Part shown: positions 1 through 6,100 of the stretch, piece by piece
How the letters are laid out: each line of letters opens with the position of its first letter
How positions within the stretch are numbered: the first letter of the stretch is position 1
NCBI GenBank assembly: GCA_016929775.1
Contig: JAFGIE010000020.1
Span: 1 to 14,204 of the forward strand
From: Anaerolineae bacterium
GTDB taxonomy: Bacteria; Chloroflexota; Anaerolineae; JAFGEY01
DNA length: 14,204 nt
Direction: 5' to 3'
Notes under the pieces: generated by a model
Told to the model about the DNA's origin: nothing
Databases searched by the model: none
Seen by the model: only the letters and a program-made list of their open reading frames with translations
Program-made: the position numbers and the translations under genes

Positions 1-22
1 GCACCCGTGTTCCAGCACTTGT

Positions 23-51
23 TTGCGTAGAACGCAGATTCGTGGTAAAAT
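23..51 (+). promoter_or_regulatory. Probable sigma-70-type promoter of the rpsF operon
   Basis: A -10 box TAAAAT lies at 46-51 and is preceded by TGG, which fits an extended -10 (TGn). A weak -35 match, TTGCGT at 23-28, sits 17 bases upstream and shares only its first three bases with the consensus. Transcription would start near position 58, just before the base-paired leader of rpsF. The only other candidate nearby (TTGTTT at 19-24) has a 21-base spacer and is less likely. Confidence 0.5.
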
Positions 52-62
52 ACCGTGTCGCG

Positions 63-110
63 GAACGAGGACACCGGAAGGTGGATCCACCGACCGGCCT
101 ATCCTCGTTC
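63..110 (+). promoter_or_regulatory. Structured 5' leader of rpsF, candidate S6:S18 autoregulatory RNA
   Basis: The leader can fold into one long interrupted hairpin. A perfect 9-bp outer helix pairs 63-71 with 102-110. Inside it, 74-77 pairs with 94-97 (CCGG with CCGG), then an AA/GA internal loop, then 80-83 pairs with 88-91, capped by a GATC loop. CCG triplets occur at 74-76, 90-92 and 94-96. In many bacteria the S6:S18 complex binds its own rpsF leader at a structure with a conserved CCG. That precedent and the position immediately after the predicted start site support a regulatory role. The fold is seen in the sequence; S6:S18 binding is inference. Confidence 0.45.
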
Positions 111-171
111 TTTCTACTCTTGGCACAGGAGGCCAAGGGCAAACCCAAAGGAAGGAGAGGTACCGCGCGAT

Positions 172-459
172 ATGGCCAAGTACGAAGTAGCACTCATCAT
201 CCGCCCCGAGCTTGAGGAAGAGGCTCAGCAGGCGCTCATCGAGCAGCTTTCTGGGCTCCTGGCCAGCCAGGGCGGGCAGGTGGACAACGTCGAGACGTGG
301 GGACGCCGCCGTCTGGCATATCCCATCCGCAAGGTCAACGAGGGATACTACTACTTTATCCAGGGGCAGTTCCCGGGCGAAGTCCTGACCGAACTGGACC
401 GAGTCGCCAAGCTGTCGGAGGACATCCTACGCCATATGGTCGTCCGCCAAGACGGATAG
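172..459 (+). CDS. rpsF: 30S ribosomal protein S6
   Basis: Primary protein of the 30S platform. S6 pairs with S18 and binds 16S rRNA in the central domain. The 95-residue product has the normal family length. It has the typical beginning (MAKYEVALIIRPEL) and the core run ETWGRRRLAYPIRKVNEGYY near residues 41-60, followed by YFIQGQF and the C-terminal helix VLTELDRVAKLSEDILRHMVV. The ATG at 172 is chosen because GGAAGGAGAGG lies about 11 bases upstream and because the S6 family starts here. An in-frame GTG at 55 would add 39 unrelated residues across the leader. ssb follows after 23 bases and rpsR after that, which is the classic bacterial rpsF-ssb-rpsR order and implies co-transcription. Confidence 0.97.
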   Translation: MAKYEVALIIRPELEEEAQQALIEQLSGLLASQGGQVDNVETWGRRRLAYPIRKVNEGYYYFIQGQFPGEVLTELDRVAKLSEDILRHMVVRQDG

Positions 460-482
460 CTTTGGGGCAGAGGGACAGAGCC

Positions 483-818
483 GTGGACAAGGGTCTCAAC
501 AGGGCGGCGCTCATCGGGCACCTCGGACGATCCCCTGAGATGCGCTACACGCCGAGCGGCAAGCCCGTCACATCTTTCAGCATCATCACCACACACACGT
601 GGCGTTCTTCGGATGGAGACCGGCACCAGGACACCGATTGGTTCAACGTGGTCGCGTGGGGAGAACTCGCGGAGACCTGCAAGCGCTCGCTGGGTAAAGG
701 GCAACTTGTCTACCTGGAGGGTCGCGTCAAGAACCGGTGCTGGCGCGATGATGCGGACGCCGTGCACTCGTGCGCCGAGATCGTTGCCCAGGATGTGATC
801 GCGCTGGAACGCGCCTGA
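483..818 (+). CDS. ssb: Single-stranded DNA-binding protein, short form without acidic tail
   Basis: Binds single-stranded DNA during replication, recombination and repair. The 111-residue product matches the SSB OB fold end to end: NRAALIGHLGRSPEMRYTPSG (residues 6-26), the strand KPVTSFSI, TDWFNVVAWGELAETCKRSLGKGQLVYLEGRV (51-82) and the last strand AEIVAQDVIAL. It stops right after the fold at ALERA. The Gly/Pro-rich linker and acidic tip used by most bacterial SSBs to recruit partners are missing, and the family is usually well over 130 residues. The GTG at 483 is preferred because the family begins at NRAALIGHLG and a purine-rich GAGGGACAGAG precedes it. An upstream in-frame start at 297 lies inside rpsF and would add 62 shadow residues. 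The gene lies between rpsF and rpsR, 99 bases before the latter. Confidence 0.93.
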   Translation: MDKGLNRAALIGHLGRSPEMRYTPSGKPVTSFSIITTHTWRSSDGDRHQDTDWFNVVAWGELAETCKRSLGKGQLVYLEGRVKNRCWRDDADAVHSCAEIVAQDVIALERA

Positions 819-904
819 GCAGACCGTTGCCCGCCCGCTGTTGATCTGCCGTGAACAGACAAGAGGCACATATCCGCCCTGGCTGAGAGAGGCTGGGGCG
901 ATCT

Positions 905-911
905 GAGGAGG
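905..911 (+). promoter_or_regulatory. Ribosome binding site fixing the GTG start of rpsR
   Basis: GAGGAGG lies six bases before the GTG at 918. It supports translation of the whole basic/acidic extension of S18 rather than initiation near the conserved core. Confidence 0.75.
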
Positions 912-917
912 CACACA

Positions 918-1307
918 GTGTCAGATGAGGATCGTAGGAGCACAGAGCGGACATACGACCGCTCGGATTCAGATGACGATTCGTCCGATCGCCGCGAGCG
1001 ACGCGACGGAGGGCAGTCACGCTCTCGCCGCTACCGGAGCCGCAGCCCACGCCGGCGCAAGGGCAGCGGTTGCACGTCGCGCTGCGTGGGAAAGCAGAAC
1101 GAAAAGATCACCTACAGGCAGGTGGAGCTGCTAGAACGCTACATCACGGAACGGGGCAAGATCCGCCCGCGACGTCAGACCGGCAACTGCGCCAAGCACC
1201 AGCGCGTGCTAGCGCAAGCGATCAAGCGTGCGCGTTTCATGGCCCTCCTGCCCTACACGGCTGAACACAGCCACACGATCGAGTTCAGGCGCTCAGAGCG
1301 GCGATAG
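918..1307 (+). CDS. rpsR: 30S ribosomal protein S18 with long Arg/Ser/Asp-rich N-terminal extension
   Basis: Small-subunit platform protein that partners S6. The S18 core spans about residues 52-117: [53 protein letters not shown]. The protein is 129 residues against the usual 70-90, because about 50 residues precede the core and about a dozen follow it. The N-terminal extension is very polar. It is acidic and serine-rich around residues 14-24, then arginine/serine-rich at 34-47 ([15 protein letters not shown]). Potential zinc ligands C52, C56, C91 and H94 are present, but the first pair is spaced C-x3-C rather than the usual C-x2-C. The GTG start is supported by GAGGAGG at 905-911, six bases upstream, and no in-frame start lies nearer the core. 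Likely the last gene of the rpsF operon. Confidence 0.93.
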   Translation: MSDEDRRSTERTYDRSDSDDDSSDRRERRDGGQSRSRRYRSRSPRRRKGSGCTSRCVGKQNEKITYRQVELLERYITERGKIRPRRQTGNCAKHQRVLAQAIKRARFMALLPYTAEHSHTIEFRRSERR

Positions 1308-1338
1308 CCTGGCGCCGAGCTGAGGACACCGACACGAC

Positions 1339-1384
1339 CAGTCTGCGGGCATAGGACTTGTATCGATCCTGTGCCCGCAGACTG
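1339..1384 (+). terminator. Strong hairpin after rpsR, terminator-like but without a U-tract
   Basis: CAGTCTGCGGGCA (1339-1351) pairs perfectly with TGCCCGCAGACTG (1372-1384). A T-G wobble and four more pairs (1353-1356 with 1367-1370) extend the stem to 18 bp around a 10-base loop. It begins 31 bases after the rpsR stop and ends 33 bases before the next start codon. The sequence after it (TGTTCACAGAG) has no U-run on either strand. It could be a factor-assisted terminator, an RNA-processing or stability hairpin, or a leader structure of the foldase gene. Confidence 0.5.
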
Positions 1385-1417
1385 TGTTCACAGAGTGTCC
1401 GGCCCAAGGAGTAGCAT

Positions 1418-2758
1418 ATGACCAAAGGCAGACCAACACACGCGCCTCGCAAGCTGACCAAAAAGCAAGCGTCGCGACATAGGCGCGAGGCCACGCAGAC
1501 CCGCTGGATCTGGACGGCAGTCGTTGCCGTCGCCGCGGTTGTCGTGATCGTTGTTGCTATCGGCGTCATCTCGCAGAGCACCCAAAAGGTCGCCATAGTG
1601 AACGGAGAGCCGGTCAAAGCCACGGACTTCCAGCGGCGCGTGCGCTACTACTACTACGCCCTCGGACCCGATGTCTTTGAGAGCAACGAGGAGGACCCGG
1701 ACCAGATCTACCGCTTGATCGCGGATCAACTGGTCGAGGAGGCGCTCATCCGCCAGGAGGCGGCAAAGCGCGGCATCACTGCTACCGAGGAAGAGATCGA
1801 GATCGAGATGGAGGAGACGTGGTTCCAGCACTACCGGAACGCGCCGCCGCCAACCGCCACGCCGACGGTAGACCCCGGTGCGACCCCGACCCCGCAAGGC
1901 ACGCCGCCCTCCCCCACGGCGACGCCCGACACGGAGGAGACCTACCAGGCGAACTATGAGCTGTTCGTGGACAACGTGCTCCGGGCGGCTCGGGTTGGCG
2001 AATCGTACGTGCGCGAGATGGCAAAAGTGAACATCCTGGCAGACAAGCTGGAGGAAGCGATCATCGCCGAGTCGCCAGCCGAGGAAGAGCAGATCCACTT
2101 CCGCTACACCACCGTCGCCGACGCTGAGGCGGCACTCGCCAAGATCGCGGAGCTGCAGGCGGGCGTTCGCACAGAGACACAAGCGCGCCACATCCTCGTC
2201 GCGACGCTCGAGGAAGCAGAAGCAGTCCTGCGCCGCCTGAAGGATGGCGAGGACTTTGTCGCGCTCGCCGCCGAGCTGTCCCTCGACACCAGCAACAAGG
2301 ATGAGGGCGGCGACCTCGGATGGTTCCCACGCGGCGCCATGGTCGATGCGTTCGATGAAGCTGCCTTCACCGGAGAGCCCGGGCTCTATCCAGTCCCAGT
2401 CGAGACAGAGTTCGGGTTCCACGTGATCGAGATCCTGGGACGCGAAGAGCGCGAGATCGACCTGGACACCGAGCTCTTTGACGTTGGGTGGTATGGCAAG
2501 CCAGAGATGGCTGACCAGTTCGGCGCTCTCTTTGCCGAGATGGTGTTTGGCTCCGAACTGGGCCTGATCACGGAGCCCGTGCCCACCGACTTTGGCGTGG
2601 CGGTCGTCGAGACGCTCGAGCGCGAGGTGCGCCCACTGGATGAAGCGGACCGGGAGAGCCGGCGAGGACAGGCTTTCCAGGAGTGGCTAGAGCAGATCCG
2701 CGAGGAAGGCGAGATCGAGGACCTCTACGAGCCGAGCTTGATCCCAGCCAAGATCTAG
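1418..2758 (+). CDS. Membrane-anchored SurA/PrsA-like parvulin peptidyl-prolyl isomerase
   Basis: Probable extracytoplasmic foldase that helps exported proteins fold by proline isomerisation. The 446-residue product has a Lys/Arg-rich N-terminus (1-29), then one hydrophobic segment (about 30-51) that would anchor it with the body outside. No lipobox cysteine is seen, unlike Bacillus PrsA. A SurA-like N-terminal chaperone region (about 55-135, with VNGEPV) is followed by a Pro/Thr-rich linker (about 142-172). The rotamase core runs from about 253 to 344: ETQARHILV, LKDGEDFVALAAELS, GGDLGWFPRGAMVDAFDEAAF, ETEFGFHVIEILGRE. A weaker copy of its first half precedes it (about 222-249) and a weaker copy of its second half follows it (about 354-403). 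The ATG is supported by AAGGAG at 1406-1411. The gene stops 38 bases before hisZ, with no terminator between them. Confidence 0.88.
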   Translation: MTKGRPTHAPRKLTKKQASRHRREATQTRWIWTAVVAVAAVVVIVVAIGVISQSTQKVAIVNGEPVKATDFQRRVRYYYYALGPDVFESNEEDPDQIYRLIADQLVEEALIRQEAAKRGITATEEEIEIEMEETWFQHYRNAPPPTATPTVDPGATPTPQGTPPSPTATPDTEETYQANYELFVDNVLRAARVGESYVREMAKVNILADKLEEAIIAESPAEEEQIHFRYTTVADAEAALAKIAELQAGVRTETQARHILVATLEEAEAVLRRLKDGEDFVALAAELSLDTSNKDEGGDLGWFPRGAMVDAFDEAAFTGEPGLYPVPVETEFGFHVIEILGREEREIDLDTELFDVGWYGKPEMADQFGALFAEMVFGSELGLITEPVPTDFGVAVVETLEREVRPLDEADRESRRGQAFQEWLEQIREEGEIEDLYEPSLIPAKI

Positions 2759-2796
2759 ACAAGTGAACCAGCCGTTTTCTTTGCAGGGCTCGCAGT

Positions 2797-4029
2797 ATGA
2801 CCAGCGACGCGGCGCTCGATAGGCAAGTCCCGAGCGGGTTCAGCGACCTGTTCCTCGACGAGGCAGCACGCCAGATCTGGCTCGGCGATACACTGCGCGA
2901 TCTCTTCTATCGATGGGGATACGCGCCGGTCATCCCGCCCACAGTCGCCTACGCCGAGGACCTGCCGACAGAGACGGTCGCAGGTGTCTATCGCTTTCTC
3001 GATCGGGAGGGCCATGCGCTCGCCCTGCGCGCGGACCTCACGCTCCCCGTCGCCCGCATTGCAGGCACGCGGCTCTACGATCAAGAACTGCCGCTGCGGC
3101 TCTGCTACGTGGAACGAGTTTTCCGCCACATCGCCCCCCAGGCAGGCAAGCGACGCGAGTTCACCCAAGCTGGCGTGGAACTGATCGGCGCGGACACGCC
3201 AGAGGCGGACGCCGAGGTGGTTGCCCTTGCCGCGGAGGCGCTGCGGTCGATCGGCATTCCCGACATCCATCTTGCGGTGGGCCAGATGGCCTTCTTTGGC
3301 GCACTGCTCGGCGAGCTGGCGCTCCCCAGGGCTCACGTCGTGCGCCTCAAGGAGGCCATCGATCGGCGCAACGACGCGCTGCTCGATGCGGTGCTGGGCG
3401 AGATCGGGGTGCCGCCTGAGCTTCACGCACTCTTGCGCGCGCTCCCTAGCCTGTCTGGGAAACGCGACGTGCTCGAGCGCGCGCGGCAGATCACGCCGCT
3501 CGATGCGGCGCACCACGCGCTCGACCGGCTCGACGCCGTCATCGAGATCCTGGAGGCTTACGGCCTCACCGATCAGGTACTTGTCGATCTCGGTGAGGTC
3601 CGCGGCATGGACTACTATACCGGTCTCGTCTTCGAGGGCTACGCCTCCGGAGTAGGCCATGCCCTGTGCAGTGGCGGGCGGTATGATGGACTGGTCGGAC
3701 GATTCGGGCCCGACTTGCCCGCCGTGGGGTTTGGGATCGATGTTGGCCTGGTGCGCCTCGCCGTCGAACCGCCCGTCCATTTGGCGCCCGACTTGGTCGT
3801 GCAGCGCTGTGCGCACCGCGCCTGTCACGACGCAGTCTGCGCTCTCCGTGCCCGTGGTATGCGCGTGATCGTCGATGTCGCGGACCGGTGCGACCACGAG
3901 CTGATCGCGTACGCACATCGGCGTGGGGCACGCGCTGCGCTGTGCGCAGCCGCGGGCACGTGGGAGATCGTCGCCCCGGATAGTACGCGCCATCGCACCA
4001 GCACGCAAGCACTGCTAGAAGGACACTAG
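2797..4029 (+). CDS. hisZ: ATP phosphoribosyltransferase regulatory subunit HisZ
   Basis: HisZ is a histidyl-tRNA synthetase paralogue that forms a complex with short HisG and gives it activity and feedback control in the first step of histidine synthesis. The 410-residue product follows the class II synthetase core: VPSGFSDLF near residue 11, RADLTLPVARIAGTRL (78-93), a motif 2-like stretch VFRHIAPQAGKRREFTQAGVELIG (108-131), GMDYYTGLVFEGYA (270-283) and a motif 3-like GGRYDGLVGRFG to GFGIDVGLVRL (293-321). Where true synthetases have DYYTRTVFE, this protein has DYYTGLVFE. It also has FRHI where synthetases have FRYE. Both differences, and the abutting short hisG, favour HisZ over HisS. A C-terminal segment (about 335-410) resembles a reduced anticodon-binding domain. 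The ribosome binding site is weak, and translational coupling to the foldase gene is possible. Confidence 0.88.
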   Translation: MTSDAALDRQVPSGFSDLFLDEAARQIWLGDTLRDLFYRWGYAPVIPPTVAYAEDLPTETVAGVYRFLDREGHALALRADLTLPVARIAGTRLYDQELPLRLCYVERVFRHIAPQAGKRREFTQAGVELIGADTPEADAEVVALAAEALRSIGIPDIHLAVGQMAFFGALLGELALPRAHVVRLKEAIDRRNDALLDAVLGEIGVPPELHALLRALPSLSGKRDVLERARQITPLDAAHHALDRLDAVIEILEAYGLTDQVLVDLGEVRGMDYYTGLVFEGYASGVGHALCSGGRYDGLVGRFGPDLPAVGFGIDVGLVRLAVEPPVHLAPDLVVQRCAHRACHDAVCALRARGMRVIVDVADRCDHELIAYAHRRGARAALCAAAGTWEIVAPDSTRHRTSTQALLEGH

Positions 4030-4707
4030 GTGACCGGGAACGACATCCACGACACGATCACGATCGCGCTCCCCAAGGGGCGGCTGCTCCCGCCTGCCCA
4101 GGAACTCTTGGCTGCCATCGGATTGGACGCCACCGTCGTCGGCAACGGAACGCGCAAGCTCGTGGCGCAGGATCCCCGCGCCAAGGTCCGCTACCTGCTC
4201 GTCAAGCCAGGCGACGTGCCGACATACGTTCACTACGGCGCAGCCGATGCCGGCATCGTGGGTCAGGATGTCTTACGCGAGGCGCAGAGCGACGTGCTGG
4301 AGCCCCTGAACCTGGGCTTCGGGCGCTGTAGGCTCGTCCTCGCCGGCAGTCCAGAGCAGCGAGGACTGGACCCGCGTCTAGCGCCACACCTGCGCATTGC
4401 CACCAAGTACCCGCACCTCGCGCGTGCTCACTTTCAGGAGCGCGGCATCTCGGTGGACATCATCCCACTCGCTGGATCGGTCGAGCTGGCGCCGCTGGTC
4501 GACCTCGCGGACCTGTTGGTGGACATTGTCGAGACCGGCAGCACGCTGCGCGCAAACGGACTGGTGGAGCTGGAGCCGGTCGCGTGCTTTGAGGCTGCGT
4601 TGATCGTCAATCGCGCTAGCCAATGGACCAAGGCCGCACAGATCGCCGACTTGGTGCACCGAGTGAGCGATGTGCTGCGCTTCCGCGACCAAGAGGGGAC
4701 ACAATGA
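4030..4707 (+). CDS. hisG: ATP phosphoribosyltransferase catalytic subunit, short form
   Basis: Joins ATP and PRPP to make phosphoribosyl-ATP, the committed step of histidine synthesis. The 225-residue product has ITIALPKGRLLPPAQELLAAIG (10-31), PGDVPTYVHYGAADAGIVGQDVL (60-82) and the PRPP-binding loop DIVETGSTLRANGL (165-178). It ends soon after the second lobe at LRFRDQEGTQ. It therefore lacks the C-terminal ACT-like regulatory domain of the long form, as expected for an enzyme that uses HisZ. The GTG start directly abuts the hisZ stop (4027-4029), and no other start fits the family beginning. The TGA stop overlaps the hisD start as ATGA. Confidence 0.95.
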   Translation: MTGNDIHDTITIALPKGRLLPPAQELLAAIGLDATVVGNGTRKLVAQDPRAKVRYLLVKPGDVPTYVHYGAADAGIVGQDVLREAQSDVLEPLNLGFGRCRLVLAGSPEQRGLDPRLAPHLRIATKYPHLARAHFQERGISVDIIPLAGSVELAPLVDLADLLVDIVETGSTLRANGLVELEPVACFEAALIVNRASQWTKAAQIADLVHRVSDVLRFRDQEGTQ

Positions 4708-6062
4708 CCGAGCTTCTGCGCGTGATCGTCGACTTGGAGGAGGCGCGTCGGACTGTCCTCGCTCGTAAGCCCTGGGACGAGGTTCAAGTGACACCTGAGC
4801 TGCGCCAGCGCATCGAGCACACATTCGGCGAACCGCTCACGCCCGATCAGGTCGTCGCCCGCATTCTGAGCGATGTCCGGCAGCACGGTGACCGGGCGCT
4901 GTACGACTACTCCCGGCGCATCGAGGGAGTCGAAATCGGAGACCTCCGCGTCTCTGCGGAAGAGATGCAGGCGGCGTGGGACACGACGCCTCGGGCGCTC
5001 CGCGACGCCCTCCAGCTGGCAGCTGACCGTATCCGCGCGTTCCACGAGCGTCAGGCCCGCCAGTCGTGGCTCGAGTGGGATGAGCAAGGCGGCGCCCTCG
5101 GCCAAATCATCCGCCCCCTGGAGCGCGTGGGGCTGTACGCGCCAGGCGGACGCACGCCCTATCCCTCCTCCCTCCTGATGGCAGCGATCCCGGCACGCGT
5201 CGCAGGCGTCCCCGAGATCGTCGTCACCAGCCCACCAGGGCCCGATGGTCGGCTCGCCGCCCCCAACCTGGTCGCGGCGCGCGTCGCCGGGATCGACGCC
5301 GTATACAAGGTAGGCGGCGCACAAGCCATCGCCGCCCTGGCGTACGGTACAGAGACCGTTCCACGCGTGGACAAGATCGGTGGTCCGGGCAACCTGTTCG
5401 TGGTGCTCGCCAAGCGGCGCGTCTTCGGGCAGGTCGCGATCGACGGCTTGCCCGGGCCGACGGAGACCATGTTGATCGCGGACGAGGGCGCCGACGCGGC
5501 GCTTGTCGCTGGAGACTTGTTGGCCCAGGCTGAGCACGACGTCCTGGCGTCTCCGCTCTGCCTGACCCCGTCACGTGACCTGGCCCAGCGGGTCCAGCTC
5601 GAGATCGCGCGGCAGGTCGAGACGCTCGACCGCGCGCACACTATCGTTCAGTCGTTGCAGGCACAGGGCGCTATCGTCCTCACGCGTGACCTGAGCGAGG
5701 CAGTAGAGCTGGCAAACGCGTATGCACCGGAACACCTCTGCCTGCTCGTGCGTGACCCCTGGACCTGGGTCGGGCGGGTGCGGAACGCGGGGGGCGTGTT
5801 CGTCGGCGAGCGCGCGTCGGAGGCGTTGGGCGACTATGTCGTGGGACCGAGCCACATCATGCCAACCGGAGGCACAGCCCGATTCTCCTCCCCAGCCAAC
5901 GTATGGGACTATCTCAAGATCACCAGCATCTTTGCGCCTGCCGAGAGTACCGCACAGCGCATTGGCCCGGCTGCCATGACCATCGCCCGCGCGGAGGGGC
6001 TGACGGCCCACGCAGCAGCAATCGCTATGCGGCAGTCGTCGCACCAAGCGTCGCCCGAGTGA
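4704..6062 (+). CDS. hisD: Histidinol dehydrogenase
   Basis: Zinc- and NAD-dependent enzyme that oxidises L-histidinol to L-histidine in two steps, the end of the pathway. The 452-residue product is of full family length. Landmarks are PLERVGLYAPGGRTPYPSSLLM (138-159), YKVGGAQAIAALAYGTETVP (201-220), KIGGPGNLFVVLAKRRVFG (224-242) and the zinc region LLAQAEHD (Q275, H278). Further on are the catalytic pair in APEHL (E343, H344), GDYVVGPSHIMPTGGTARF with D377 and H384, and the last zinc histidine H436 in EGLTAHAAAI. All key residues are present. The common GPNH reads GPSH here. The ATG overlaps the hisG stop by four bases, which indicates coupled translation. A sugar epimerase gene follows 38 bases later. 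Confidence 0.97.
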   Translation: MTELLRVIVDLEEARRTVLARKPWDEVQVTPELRQRIEHTFGEPLTPDQVVARILSDVRQHGDRALYDYSRRIEGVEIGDLRVSAEEMQAAWDTTPRALRDALQLAADRIRAFHERQARQSWLEWDEQGGALGQIIRPLERVGLYAPGGRTPYPSSLLMAAIPARVAGVPEIVVTSPPGPDGRLAAPNLVAARVAGIDAVYKVGGAQAIAALAYGTETVPRVDKIGGPGNLFVVLAKRRVFGQVAIDGLPGPTETMLIADEGADAALVAGDLLAQAEHDVLASPLCLTPSRDLAQRVQLEIARQVETLDRAHTIVQSLQAQGAIVLTRDLSEAVELANAYAPEHLCLLVRDPWTWVGRVRNAGGVFVGERASEALGDYVVGPSHIMPTGGTARFSSPANVWDYLKITSIFAPAESTAQRIGPAAMTIARAEGLTAHAAAIAMRQSSHQASPE

Positions 6063-6085
6063 CGGCGCCAGATCCGCCCACGCAC

Positions 6086-6092
6086 AAGGAGG
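6086..6092 (+). promoter_or_regulatory. Strong ribosome binding site of the epimerase gene
   Basis: AAGGAGG lies eight bases before the ATG at 6101, one of the best Shine-Dalgarno sequences in the his unit. It supports independent initiation of the inserted epimerase and decides its start against upstream in-frame codons that overlap hisD. Confidence 0.7.
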
Positions 6093-6100
6093 AGCGCTCG

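Noticed and set aside
55..171. N-terminal extension of S6 from an in-frame GTG at 55
   Set aside because: The added 39 residues resemble no S6. The segment is a folded leader, and a strong ribosome binding site precedes the ATG at 172.
1388..2422. Long minus-strand frame (344 codons) opposite the foldase gene
   Set aside because: It is the antisense shadow of a clear foldase gene in GC-rich DNA. The product is rich in Arg, Gly and Val with no recognisable domain, and no ribosome binding site was found.
2755..4008. 417-codon minus-strand frame opposite hisZ, and a similar 367-codon one at 4434-5537
   Set aside because: Both lie antisense to certain his genes. Their translations match no family known to me, and long shadow frames are expected from codon bias at this GC content.
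2797..4029. Histidyl-tRNA synthetase (hisS)
   Set aside because: The Arg of the HisRS DYYTRTVFE motif is replaced by Gly, FRYE reads FRHI, and the gene abuts a short hisG. Together these fit HisZ.
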